A DNA stretch of 58,777 bases from Candidatus Sumerlaeota bacterium. Its GTDB lineage: Bacteria > Sumerlaeota > Sumerlaeia > SLMS01 > JAHLLQ01. Position numbers and translations under genes: made by a program. Below, piece by piece: positions 1 to 8,611 of the stretch (within the stretch, counting starts at the first letter, position 1; each line of letters starts with the position of its first letter). The stretch is from assembly GCA_030156535.1 (NCBI GenBank), contig JASGMJ010000027.1, positions 1-58,777 of the forward strand, in the 5' to 3' direction. The notes below the pieces were generated by a model. That model was not told the DNA's origin. It did not search any database and saw nothing but the letters and a program-made list of their open reading frames with translations.

Positions 1-323
1 GGGATACCGCCCTGCGGCACCGCCCGACGCATCGTCACCACGTCGTCGATATAGGCGCCGTGGACGTAGCTGGCAAGCACGGAATCGTCCGTCCCGCGCC
101 GTTCCTCGATCACCTGACTGCCGATGAACTGCTCCACCGCCGCCAGGTTCCCGGCCGCGTCCCAATACAGATCCTCGACCATCTGCGCCGCGGGAATCGC
201 GCGGCGGCCGTACTGATTCACCGCCGCGTTGGGCGCCGCGTAGAACGTGGAGTCCGTCGTCGGGGCGCTTGGGGGCGCGGCGGCGCGGTTGCCTGCCGCG
301 TCGCCCTGAATTATCAGGAGGGA
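1..323 (-). pseudogene. 5'-truncated RHS/YD-repeat protein fragment
   Basis: On the minus strand the frame is open from just inside a stop at 324-326 to the window edge. It encodes RHS-type sequence: GDAAGNR, then MVEDLYWDAAGNL, then SYVHGAYIDDVVTMRR, the pattern found near the end of RHS core repeats. RHS proteins are large surface or secreted toxin-delivery proteins. Here the N-terminal bulk is absent: recognisable sequence begins about 15 bases after the stop of the neighbouring permease gene, and there is no credible start codon with a ribosome site. It may be a remnant cut by insertion of the adjacent AT-rich operon, or an assembly junction. The C-terminus lies outside the window. Family assignment is fairly secure; pseudogene status is inference. 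Confidence 0.6.
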
Positions 324-337
324 TCAGGTCTGAGCAA

Positions 338-1228
338 TTATCCCTTCACGCTTCCCATCGTCATGCCTCCGATAAACCACCGTTGCAGGAGCGCAAACAA
401 GATAATGATCGGAAGAACGGCAATAACACTCCCCGCCGCCGTAAATTGAGTTTCCCCAATGAAGTCTCCGCTCAACCTGGCAACCGCCACCGGAAGGGTA
501 TAACGCTCCTCACTGTTTGTAATGATCAGTGGCCAAAGGAAGCTACTCCATGTTTGAACAAAAACGAAAATCGCGAGAGTCACTACTGCGGGCTTGGTGA
601 GGGGAAACATGATCTTTGCCCAGATCTGAAACTCACCTGCGCCATCAATCCGGGCGGCTTCCTCCAGGTCCTTTGGAATCGATTGGTAATACTGGCGGAG
701 CAGGTAGATCCCAAAGGCTCCGACTGTGCTGGGAACGATGACGCCCAGCAGCGTATCAAATAACCCGAGCTTGAGGCTTATGAGAAACAAGGGAATCATG
801 TAGAGTTGGAAGGGAACCATCATTGTGCTGAGAATGAGGAGAAAGACCAACTGCTTGCCTCGAAAAGCCATGCGTGCCAGCGGATAGGCAGCCCAGGAGC
901 AAAGCAATACATTTGAGACAACGGAAGCGACCGTGACGATCAGGCTGTTGAGGAAGGCTCGATCCAGACTATATTCGGTCCAGGTCGTTGCATAGAATTC
1001 AAGTGTCGGCGCTTCGGGAATAAGGTCGAACGTATAGATGCTCTCGTTGCTGGGCCGGATTGAAATGGAAGCCATCCAAAGAAAGGGGCCGATGAAAACG
1101 AAGATCAGCAGAATCAGAACGACGTAGTGGAGGACACGGAGCGCTATCCTGCCTGGACGACGTTTGGCAGCCGGCGAATACGTGACGAAGCCCGTGGCTT
1201 CTTTGGCGGGAGAGGCATATGGGGTCAT
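338..1228 (-). CDS. CUT1 sugar ABC transporter permease (MalG/UgpE type)
   Basis: Inner-membrane permease of a carbohydrate ABC importer, 296 residues, the usual length for the MalG-type subunit. Six hydrophobic segments are visible, and the cytoplasmic EAA loop that docks the ATPase reads EEAARIDGAGEFQIW followed by a conserved KPA. The C-terminus GSVKG is typical of the family. The start overlaps the stop of the upstream permease in an ATGA, so the two are translationally coupled. It is the last gene of the dehydrogenase-GH20-binding protein-permease operon. No ATPase gene accompanies it, as is common for CUT1 systems that share a MsmK/UgpC-like ATPase. The substrate is not readable from the permease; the GH20 neighbour suggests amino sugars. 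Confidence 0.9.
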   Translation of the reverse strand: MTPYASPAKEATGFVTYSPAAKRRPGRIALRVLHYVVLILLIFVFIGPFLWMASISIRPSNESIYTFDLIPEAPTLEFYATTWTEYSLDRAFLNSLIVTVASVVSNVLLCSWAAYPLARMAFRGKQLVFLLILSTMMVPFQLYMIPLFLISLKLGLFDTLLGVIVPSTVGAFGIYLLRQYYQSIPKDLEEAARIDGAGEFQIWAKIMFPLTKPAVVTLAIFVFVQTWSSFLWPLIITNSEERYTLPVAVARLSGDFIGETQFTAAGSVIAVLPIIILFALLQRWFIGGMTMGSVKG

Positions 1229-2118
1229 TTTGCGTACATGCTATCCATTTTTCTCGCGGAGATGGCGGTGAATGAGAAAATGATCGCGAACAGGACGACG
1301 CCCATTGCCGAGGCGTATCCCAGATCAATGCCACCATTGCCCATGTCAAACCCTGTTTCATAGATGTCAAAGACCACTGTCGACGTTCCCACCCTGCCAT
1401 TTGTCATCATATATATCTCCTCAAAAACCTGCAGGGCGGAGATTGAGGAAATGATGGAAGCGATGCTGATTACCGGCCACAGTGAGGGAATGGTCACATT
1501 GAAAAAAGACTGGATTGAGTTGGCCCCATCGATGCGCGCCGCTTCCCGCAATTCCATGGGAACTGCCTTGAGCCCCACAATGAACAATACCATGTAGTAA
1601 CCCAGGCCCTTCCAGACGGTAACCGCCATCACGGACCAAAGTGCATACCGTTCATTGGTCAGCCATCCAATGCCTTCTTCCGAGATACCCGCCGCTGCGA
1701 GAAACGCATTCAGCAACCCATTATCCGTGTCAAAGATAAGGCTCCAGGCAAACGCAACAACGACCATCATGGTTACAACCGGAAGGTAATAACAGGCCCG
1801 GAAGAAACCGATGCCAGGAATTTTCGGCTCGACCAACAGGGCCAATCCCAGAGACAGAACAACGATGATGGGAACACACAAGAGGTACAGCAACGAGTTC
1901 CGCACTGAGAGCCAGAAAGCAGAGTCATGGAGCAAGCGGATGAAGTTGTCCAGGAAGACAAACTGATTCTCGGGGGCATTGGGAAAATAGTCCCAAAGCG
2001 ACAAGGCGAAGGCGCAAACCATCGGAAGGAATTGAAACACTCCCATGACGATTATTGTGGGCATGAGGAAAACCCACGCCATGGAATACCGGCGATTCCT
2101 AGCGGCCAAGGACATCAT
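1225..2118 (-). CDS. CUT1 sugar ABC transporter permease (MalF/UgpA type)
   Basis: Partner permease of the same importer, 297 residues. It begins with the family's short cytoplasmic lead and first helix (WVFLMPTIIVMGVFQF) and carries the EAA loop ELREAARIDGANSIQSF. An AAAGG ribosome site lies seven bases before the ATG at 2118. The 5' end overlaps the binding-protein gene by 20 bases and the 3' end overlaps the second permease by four, consistent with one transcript. It would form a heterodimeric membrane pore with the 338-1228 product. Family assignment is firm; substrate is inferred from context only. Confidence 0.9.
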   Translation of the reverse strand: MMSLAARNRRYSMAWVFLMPTIIVMGVFQFLPMVCAFALSLWDYFPNAPENQFVFLDNFIRLLHDSAFWLSVRNSLLYLLCVPIIVVLSLGLALLVEPKIPGIGFFRACYYLPVVTMMVVVAFAWSLIFDTDNGLLNAFLAAAGISEEGIGWLTNERYALWSVMAVTVWKGLGYYMVLFIVGLKAVPMELREAARIDGANSIQSFFNVTIPSLWPVISIASIISSISALQVFEEIYMMTNGRVGTSTVVFDIYETGFDMGNGGIDLGYASAMGVVLFAIIFSFTAISARKMDSMYAK

Positions 2119-3403
2119 TAATACGCCTTTCCGCTTCCTCGAGCGCCTCTTTCGGAGTCACTCTTCCAAGGAGAGTGGATTCCATCACATCGTTCAAGAC
2201 TTCATTCAGCATCGCATTGTTCCTTATCGGACGCAGGACCTCCCCCTTCGCCGTCTCACGCGCTGCCACTGCGAACATGCGCCCGCGCAAGGAATCATCG
2301 GAGTTCTGGAAAAGGGGGTCCTGCAGCGCCTTGGTGACACTGGGCATCGTAATTGTTCGTTTTGCAAACTCGATCTGGTTCGCCTCGTTTGTTAGAAATA
2401 CTGCAAAGTCCACCGCCTCCTTGGAATGATGCGACTCTTTTGAGACCGCAAGAGTCATTAGTGCCAAAAGAGACTTCTCCGAGTTTGACCATCGGGGCAA
2501 CTCGACAACCTCAGTTGCATCGTAGACTTCAGGCGCATCATTCTTGAATTGTCGGCTCAGTTGCGGGCCCGCCGTGAGCAGCGCCAAGTTTCCAAGCTTG
2601 TACTGCTCAATAGGTGTCCGATGAGTGGCCGTAATGGAATTACGCGGGACAAGCCCCTCAAAATACAAGTCAGACCAGAAGGTGAAGACCTCCTCGGCCT
2701 CGGGCGTATTGAATGCCGCCTGCTTGCCATCTGGCGATGTTATGGGAACTCCACGCTCCCACAAGAGGACCTGGACACGCGATCCTTCCGTGTAAATCGG
2801 ATAGTAGCCGAACTTTCCCGTCCTCTCACGAATCTGGCGGCAGAACTCCGGCAAATCGTCATAGTACCTCGGGACGTCCTCCATCGACATCCCGGCTTCC
2901 TCAAGGATCTGCTTGTTGACAAACATGACCTCCGGCACCGCGTACCATGGAAGGCACCACAACCTGTCCTTGTAGACTCCCGCGCTTGAGAGGATTCTCG
3001 GAACATATGCGGCACGGGATTCGGAATCGATGTAATCATCGATGCTCTGGATTGTTCCATTCTTGATGTATGAAGTAACGGATTCGGAGGAAAGGTTGAT
3101 GACATCCGGCGCAGAATGAGCGAAGAACGACATCATGAGCTTGGTTTCGTAGTTCGTCGCGGGATAGTCTTCCCACCTGATCGCCACATCAGGATGCTCT
3201 TCCTCATATTGTTCTATCAGTGGCAGGAAATAGTCATCGAAATCAGGCCGCAACTGCATGGTTAGAAAAGATACTTCTTTTCTTCCATCTTCGGTATACG
3301 CTGAACGTCCCGCCTCCTGGCATCCGGAAAAAAGCAACAGGGCACAGAGGAGTGGAATGGCGGCAACTATTTTACTTTGCGTGACTCTTTGCACACGAGA
3401 CAT
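2099..3403 (-). CDS. Sugar-binding lipoprotein of ABC importer (SBP family 1)
   Basis: Extracytoplasmic solute-binding protein, about 434 residues. The chosen start (ATG at 3403) has GGAGG six bases upstream and gives a clean lipoprotein signal with lipobox LFSGC, Cys28. Starts further upstream (to 3499) lack this and would add non-signal sequence. The mature protein shows the family 1 pattern: FLTMQLRPDFDDYFLPLI, an extended ligand-contact region (APDVINLSS), and a later WYAVPEVMFVNKQIL segment typical of sugar-binding proteins. It would hand an oligosaccharide or amino sugar to the two permeases encoded immediately downstream. A gap of 95 bases separates it from the GH20 gene upstream. Confidence 0.88.
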   Translation of the reverse strand: MSRVQRVTQSKIVAAIPLLCALLLFSGCQEAGRSAYTEDGRKEVSFLTMQLRPDFDDYFLPLIEQYEEEHPDVAIRWEDYPATNYETKLMMSFFAHSAPDVINLSSESVTSYIKNGTIQSIDDYIDSESRAAYVPRILSSAGVYKDRLWCLPWYAVPEVMFVNKQILEEAGMSMEDVPRYYDDLPEFCRQIRERTGKFGYYPIYTEGSRVQVLLWERGVPITSPDGKQAAFNTPEAEEVFTFWSDLYFEGLVPRNSITATHRTPIEQYKLGNLALLTAGPQLSRQFKNDAPEVYDATEVVELPRWSNSEKSLLALMTLAVSKESHHSKEAVDFAVFLTNEANQIEFAKRTITMPSVTKALQDPLFQNSDDSLRGRMFAVAARETAKGEVLRPIRNNAMLNEVLNDVMESTLLGRVTPKEALEEAERRINDVLGR

Positions 3404-3498
3404 CCTTGCCTCCCTCATCTGGCACCTGGATACTGCGAAGCTGAACTGGTATGGGCTTCCCAACCCGGAAGCCCAACCTGGAGGCTCCGTTTCTTTCA

Positions 3499-6399
3499 TC
3501 AGTCAACCAGAGTGACCGCAAACAACACCGGTGCAGCTTCAGTATTGTCCGATTTTACCCGAATTGAGCTGCAGGGAGAGTTGATGCTGTCCGGTATATC
3601 CAACGAGAGATCCCAGAGGTGGGCAGCACTGCCAGAACGTGTTTCCCCATCCCATGCAATGGTGCTTGTTCTCCCAATCCGCACATCATGCATGGCAAAG
3701 ATGTTTTCACCATAAACCAGGTCCAGGGTTACGGTCGAATTGTCTTCAAATGAAACCTCGATTGAACCGATCTTTCTTCCGTCTTGCGTATTATACGTCG
3801 CCGCGATCAGGAAATGAATCTCCGATGCGTTGTGAGGTTCCACAAGTCTCAAATCAACCTGGTCGGGGAATTCACCATCAGGATTCAAGAGTCCTCTCAG
3901 CAGCACACAAACATTTTCCTGCTGGGCATCCGCAAGATAGAACTGAGTTTCGCCCAATCGGCTCTGGCCAGCTGGCAGATCTGTCAGGTCAAATTGCCCG
4001 TCATAATCGAGCCACCCACCGCCCTGCCCATCGATGCCAGAGCGGTTTGCCACGGAAGCGATCTCCAGGAAAGTTCCGGATTTGGGCTGCAAGAGCGGTT
4101 TTTCGTCAAACCAATGACGCAGGAACACTTTTCTGGCTTCGAAATGCAGTTCCTCGGGAGGTGTCGCGTCGCCGCTCCAGAAGTAATGCGCAGCAAGGAT
4201 GTAGGCCCAATACTGACTCCACTGGCTCTCGTTTCCATTGATACGGAAGTTGAATCCCGCCCAGGTGGTTTGCAACATTCCGTAGGCATTTGCGTCAATA
4301 CAGGCCCTGGCGAGGTTTTGAATATTCAGCGGTGTGTTCCATGATGCGCCGATAACACGGAACCCTTCCTTCTTCCAAAGCGCGATTGACGGGTAGTTTT
4401 CCGGAGATTCCGGCGAATAGTGCCAGTCAGTGATGACAATATCCTTCGACAGGCGTTGCCGCCGGTCCCTTGCCTCATCGAGACTGTGGGCAAAGGTTGC
4501 GTCCCTTGCTTCGCCAGAGGCCAGGAACATGTCGCCCCACATCATCACATTGATCTTTCTTGCATCGAACCATTCTTTCAGAACGTTGATATGATCAATG
4601 ATTAGATCTGTGCTGGTCTTGTCGGGCGACTTGCTGCGGAACGGGAATCTTCCAAGCATGGACACTTCATCGTGACCAATATGAAAGTATTGGGGATCAA
4701 AGAGTTCAACAGCTTCCTCGTAGATGCTGAACAGAAACTTGTAGGTGTCAGGATTACTGGGAGAAACAGCGTAGGGGGTTTCCGGATCCTCGGCGATGTC
4801 CATGTTTGTCCGGTTGGTGAATACCCACTCGGCATGACCCAATGATTGAATCAGCGGGATGAGCTCGAGTCGGTTCTGCCTGGCCGCATCAACAACGAGA
4901 CGTGCATCATCTTTGGGCATCCCATAGTCCGGATGAACACCCTCCTGATGGTTGTCCCAGTTGATGTATGAACACTCCCAAACGACGGTGTTGAGCTTGA
5001 AGCGTGCAATCAGATCACGCAGCGCTTTGCAGATTTCATCCGCGGTGTCCTTGCCGGAATGGAAATGGACACCTCGAAAATCAAGGGAGGGATAGTCCGA
5101 TATCCTGGCACCGCGAATCGCTACGCCACGGAGGTCCGCCCCGATGAGCTGTGTCAGCGTCATGGTTCCGTGTTGCAGTCCCTTGGGCGTATTGGCTGCG
5201 ACCGCCACGACATTCTCATCTACAACCAGCGCATATCCCTCGTTGTGTTCCGGGATCTCCAGGCCGGAGGCTTCGCATCTTTCCGCAGCACTCTTGCCGC
5301 CGAGCATGATGGCCCTCTTGGCACTTGGCGGAGCAGATTCCGCGTGGATTTCTGATTCAAGGTTGTAGAATTTCTTCGCCTCCTGCTGCAAGAACCGGGC
5401 GGTACTTTGTATCTGATCCGATGGATTTTCGCCCACATAAATGGCCAATGGGGCGTCGTCAGACAATCGCAGGTCACTGCCTGTAAACTCCACCTGTTTC
5501 GGGGTTGGAATCAGAGGTTGATTCAGCCCAGCAGGCACCAGCGCTTCTTCTGTGCTCAGAAGACGTACACCATTGGTCCTGGTGGTCACTGAGTGTGTCT
5601 GTGTGCGATCGATTTCTCCGAAATCGAGTGTCGCCTCAAAGTAGTAATCTTCCCCCGCGGTGATGCTGCGCTCCATTGAGCCCAGCCAGAAAATCGGTTC
5701 CTCCGGTTTTGCCCAGCGATTTGCCCGGTAGTCGAAGAAAATGACGCGCGACTGCTCGTTGGCGGAAATTTCAATGGGAGCCAGGCGGCTTCCGAGATTC
5801 AGTGATTTCAGGTTCTTGACAACAGTGCTTTCTTCGACTTCCGACGACAGAGGAGTGGAGGGAATCTTTCCCTGGACGGTATTCCCGTCCCAGCTTTCCC
5901 CCGCATAGGAGGCGCCCAGGAAGGCTGTGGGGGTCATTCTGGCGACTCCCCATTCGACAATAGCGTCAGTCTCCTTCAGCAGCTTGAACCTTGCCGACAT
6001 TGTAAGGCTGTTATCCGGACGCATCCTAAGGCTTAGCTCGCCTTCCACAGGAAGAGACCCATCCTCATCCGGTGGACTGAAGACCAACGTGATTGTCTTC
6101 TCCCCATTCTCCACACTGACAACTGCATCGTCAAGAATGGACGGAGAGTCAGAAATGCCGTAGATCCGTTCAGACCAGTCAGGCTTCATCACCCAAAAGG
6201 AGGTACCTTTGCTTACCAGAACACCATGCGTGGTAATGGTGATGCCTTGGTTGATATCCCAAACAATTGTCGTGTCCCCGCAGGACTCGATGATTTCTGT
6301 CTTATGGCCTTCATCCGACCATGAGACCGACCCCATCGCCAGAAAGGCACAGACTGGCAATGTTGTCGCAAGCATGGAGCATGACGAGAGAAGATTCAT
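3499..6399 (-). CDS. GH20 beta-N-acetylhexosaminidase, exported, multidomain
   Basis: Probable beta-N-acetylhexosaminidase, about 966 residues from ATG 6399. That start sits 28 bases after the upstream stop and opens a hydrophobic signal segment; the ribosome site is weak. Residues roughly 30-285 form a beta-rich N-terminal region of unknown family. Then come a GH20b-like domain (LIPTPKQVEF...) and the GH20 barrel, entered at SLDFRGVHFHSG. The catalytic Asp-Glu pair is in HIGHDEV (D577, E578), and aromatic substrate-pocket residues (WGDMF, TTWAGFNF) follow. The last ~150 residues look like a carbohydrate-binding beta-sandwich (GWLDYDGQFDLTDLP). It would release GlcNAc or GalNAc from glycans outside the cytoplasm for the linked importer. 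Starting at 6531 instead would overlap the dehydrogenase gene by 104 bases and is unlikely. Confidence 0.85.
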   Translation of the reverse strand: MNLLSSCSMLATTLPVCAFLAMGSVSWSDEGHKTEIIESCGDTTIVWDINQGITITTHGVLVSKGTSFWVMKPDWSERIYGISDSPSILDDAVVSVENGEKTITLVFSPPDEDGSLPVEGELSLRMRPDNSLTMSARFKLLKETDAIVEWGVARMTPTAFLGASYAGESWDGNTVQGKIPSTPLSSEVEESTVVKNLKSLNLGSRLAPIEISANEQSRVIFFDYRANRWAKPEEPIFWLGSMERSITAGEDYYFEATLDFGEIDRTQTHSVTTRTNGVRLLSTEEALVPAGLNQPLIPTPKQVEFTGSDLRLSDDAPLAIYVGENPSDQIQSTARFLQQEAKKFYNLESEIHAESAPPSAKRAIMLGGKSAAERCEASGLEIPEHNEGYALVVDENVVAVAANTPKGLQHGTMTLTQLIGADLRGVAIRGARISDYPSLDFRGVHFHSGKDTADEICKALRDLIARFKLNTVVWECSYINWDNHQEGVHPDYGMPKDDARLVVDAARQNRLELIPLIQSLGHAEWVFTNRTNMDIAEDPETPYAVSPSNPDTYKFLFSIYEEAVELFDPQYFHIGHDEVSMLGRFPFRSKSPDKTSTDLIIDHINVLKEWFDARKINVMMWGDMFLASGEARDATFAHSLDEARDRRQRLSKDIVITDWHYSPESPENYPSIALWKKEGFRVIGASWNTPLNIQNLARACIDANAYGMLQTTWAGFNFRINGNESQWSQYWAYILAAHYFWSGDATPPEELHFEARKVFLRHWFDEKPLLQPKSGTFLEIASVANRSGIDGQGGGWLDYDGQFDLTDLPAGQSRLGETQFYLADAQQENVCVLLRGLLNPDGEFPDQVDLRLVEPHNASEIHFLIAATYNTQDGRKIGSIEVSFEDNSTVTLDLVYGENIFAMHDVRIGRTSTIAWDGETRSGSAAHLWDLSLDIPDSINSPCSSIRVKSDNTEAAPVLFAVTLVD

Positions 6400-6427
6400 C
6401 AACAAAACAATCCCGTTTATTTTGGTA

Positions 6428-7570
6428 TTAGATGTCCGCTTGTTTCCAGTACTTGTCCATTTCAACGACCTGTCCTGTTCGCGAAGCCTCATCGATGGCA
6501 AAGCAAGTGAATGAAGAAACAAGCCCATCATCGATGCCCGTGTGCGGTGCCGCGCTATTCAGAATGGAATCGGCAAGATTGCGGACAAGGTGCGTATCTC
6601 CCCCACCATGGCCGCCGGAGACATCCGTGGAAACATCCGTGGAAACTGCGTCAAAACCGATTTTCCGCAATTCGATTTTCCCCGTGAGGACATCTGCCCG
6701 AATCGCTCCGGTCGTCCCAAGAAGGTACAAACGCCTCTCCGGAATCCCGGCATTACAATTGGTGTGAAAGGTTCCTCTGACACCATTTTCAAATTCGAGA
6801 ATGGCAACTTGATTATCGTAGATGTCTTTCTCGGCCGTGAAGGGATTCAGGCCAGTGGTGCTGGGCCATGACTGATACGGCGTATGGCCTTCCGGGCTCT
6901 TGTCTATCTCCGCTTGAAAATGAAGATTCTCCGGTTTGAAGAAGTCCAAACCGCCAAAACCGGCAACGCGTCGCGGCCTGGAACGCAAAAGCCAATTGGC
7001 GATATCAATATCATGGCTGCACTTCTCGAGTAAGTGACCGCCGGAAAGCTGCGAATCACGTCTCCAATCCGACATGATGTAGCCTCCGTGGTTGAAATCA
7101 AGGGTCTCATTGAATTCAACACTGATGATATCGCCTATCGTATTCTCCCGAAGCAATTCATTGATCTTGAGGTAGTGGGGGGAATAACGAAGAGTGAAGC
7201 CCAAGGAGAAAAGGCGTCCCGAGGCCTTCCAGGCCTTCTTCATGTCCAGGCAATCCTGGAGGGTCGTCGCCAACGGCTTCTCGCACCACACATGCTTGCC
7301 GGCGTTCAAGGCCGCAATAACGTGGTCGCGGTGCAGGCAATTGGGAGAAGCAACCATCACCCAGCCAACGGCGGGGTCCTGAACCAGATCCTTGTAGTCT
7401 GCATAGACTTTTGCGCTTGGCGCAATCTCGCGGCGCGCCTGACTGATTGATTCATCAGAAGGATCGCTTACAGCAACAACTTTGATATCTTTATGCTGAT
7501 CCAGCAGACTCTTTACAACACCGCGTCCACGAACCCCACAGCCTATCATTCCAATACCGAAATTTGGCAC
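6428..7570 (-). CDS. Gfo/Idh/MocA family NAD(P)-dependent oxidoreductase
   Basis: Cytoplasmic sugar dehydrogenase-like enzyme, about 380 residues. The N-terminal Rossmann fold shows GIGMIGCGVRGRG, and the family's EKP motif is CEKPLATT (Lys98). A C-terminal alpha/beta substrate domain includes SDWRRD and the histidine in KCSHDIDIANWLL. The preferred start is GTG 7570 because GGAGGGGG sits seven bases before it; the in-frame ATG at 7588 would place that ribosome site inside the gene. Such enzymes oxidise or epimerise sugar rings, and some are NAD-dependent glycosidases. First gene of the GH20/ABC operon, so the substrate is probably the imported sugar. Exact reaction unknown. Confidence 0.87.
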   Translation of the reverse strand: MPNFGIGMIGCGVRGRGVVKSLLDQHKDIKVVAVSDPSDESISQARREIAPSAKVYADYKDLVQDPAVGWVMVASPNCLHRDHVIAALNAGKHVWCEKPLATTLQDCLDMKKAWKASGRLFSLGFTLRYSPHYLKINELLRENTIGDIISVEFNETLDFNHGGYIMSDWRRDSQLSGGHLLEKCSHDIDIANWLLRSRPRRVAGFGGLDFFKPENLHFQAEIDKSPEGHTPYQSWPSTTGLNPFTAEKDIYDNQVAILEFENGVRGTFHTNCNAGIPERRLYLLGTTGAIRADVLTGKIELRKIGFDAVSTDVSTDVSGGHGGGDTHLVRNLADSILNSAAPHTGIDDGLVSSFTCFAIDEASRTGQVVEMDKYWKQADI

Positions 7571-7605
7571 AATACCCCCTCCAATCATGACCAGCCCGTT
7601 GTGGT

Positions 7606-7620
7606 TGCAATTGCATTATC
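7606..7620 (-). promoter_or_regulatory. Candidate promoter/operator of the GH20-ABC operon
   Basis: The 7571-7899 spacer has no gene. Within it, 7606-7615 is a perfect 10-bp palindrome, TGCAATTGCA, directly adjoining a minus-strand GATAAT (7620-7615) that could serve as a -10 element about 45 bases before the GTG start. A good -35 was not found. The arrangement would let a repressor cover the start region. Speculative: a 10-bp palindrome in AT-rich DNA can occur by chance. Confidence 0.25.
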
Positions 7621-7899
7621 AATAGCAACCTCGTCGCAGCCTCCCGATTCTATCTGAAAAGCTAATGCTGTCGTGCCGATTGAGCGTTGCGGGGTCAAGC
7701 ACATGGTGCTCAACACTCCCTCCCACCCAATCGACGTGACCGCCGGGCAGTGTGCCCCGCCATCCCGGCCAGCCACTTTCCCCGCGCCTGCCACCATTGG
7801 CCCCGCCTCTTCCGCCCCAAACACACAATAGCGGATTTCCATTGTCCGCTCTCGATCGCCTGCGCATCATCCGCTCCATCCCAACGGAGGCCGGAAACG

Positions 7900-8355
7900 A
7901 TGAGGAACGGGCTTTTTGCCAGCATGCTGCTGGCGGCAATGATACTGGGCGCCGGATGCAGCGCCCGCGTGAACAACACGATGGGCGCACCTCCGCCCGG
8001 GCCCGACGGCATGTTGATCCACATCACCGCCGGCCCCGCCGACGCCCACCGCGCCATGATGGCCCTGCACATGGCCCGCCTGATGAGCGAACAGCGCCCC
8101 GTGCTGGTCTACTGCGACATCGAGGCCGTCCGCCTGCTGACGGCCGACGCGCCCTTGATCGAGATGGAACCCTTCGGCTCCTCGCGCGACCTGCTCGCCA
8201 CCCTGGCCGACCGCGGAGTCACCGTGATGGCATGCCCCGGCTGCCTGAAGAAGGCGGGCTACGGCCCCGGCGACCTGATCGACGGCATCCGCGTCGCCGA
8301 AAAGGACGCCTTCTTCACCTTCACCGACGGCCGCATCGTGACGCTCGACTACTGA
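7900..8355 (+). CDS. DsrE-like domain lipoprotein with CxxC
   Basis: Small exported lipoprotein of about 151 residues. ATG 7900 has GGAGG nine bases upstream. The signal peptide ends in a lipobox LGAGC (Cys20). The mature part resembles the DsrE/DsrF-like fold: a first strand with GMLIHITAGPADAHR, an alternating alpha/beta pattern (RPVLVYCDIEAVRLL), and a C-terminal MACPGCLK with two cysteines (C112, C115) where DsrE-like proteins carry their sulfur-carrier or redox cysteine. Family members handle sulfur transfer or relate to peroxiredoxin-like redox proteins, mostly in the cytoplasm, so membrane anchoring outside is unusual. It sits alone before the fused permease gene. Function not established. 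Confidence 0.7.
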   Translation: MRNGLFASMLLAAMILGAGCSARVNNTMGAPPPGPDGMLIHITAGPADAHRAMMALHMARLMSEQRPVLVYCDIEAVRLLTADAPLIEMEPFGSSRDLLATLADRGVTVMACPGCLKKAGYGPGDLIDGIRVAEKDAFFTFTDGRIVTLDY

Positions 8356-8611
8356 GCAGGAGGGCGGGCTCACTCGACGCGCCGCTGCTCGATCACCCGA
8401 CCATTCCGGCACTTCCCGCCCGCCGCCTGCCGCATGGCCCATGGGGTCGCCATCGCTAGCGATGTCTCGTCTTGCCTCGTTCGCTGGGGTCGAGCAACAA
8501 GACGTATGAGCCTCGGCACGGGGGGCGGTTTCCGTGCGGCAAGGTACCAGAGGCGATTCTTGTGCTCTGCGGTATCTGTTTCCCGGGTGCCTGAGCATCG
8601 GGGGGATTGTT
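8356..8611 (+). other. 256-bp spacer with palindrome and hairpin
   Basis: Non-coding gap between the DsrE-like gene and the fused permease. It contains a perfect 14-bp palindrome, CATCGCTAGCGATG, at 8451-8464. An inverted repeat GCACGG (8516-8521) / CCGTGC (8532-8537) could form a hairpin in the leader. I did not find a convincing -35/-10 pair. One or both elements may regulate the permease-deacetylase pair; this is inference from symmetry and position only. Confidence 0.3.

Larger units (their letters stand above)
324..7620. other. AT-richer operon block, candidate transferred island
   Basis: All five genes from 338 to 7570 are co-oriented and clearly richer in A/T, especially at third codon positions, than the genes from 7900 onward or the RHS fragment at the left edge. 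The left border falls against a truncated RHS gene and the right border in a non-coding spacer. No integrase, IS element or direct repeat was seen at either edge, so the transfer mechanism is unknown. The content is one catabolic unit (dehydrogenase, hexosaminidase, binding protein, two permeases). The compositional shift is read by eye, not computed. Confidence 0.5.

Noticed and set aside
6400..6531. Upstream start for the GH20 gene at 6531
   Set aside because: It would overlap the dehydrogenase gene by 104 bases and bury the signal peptide 44 residues inside the protein.
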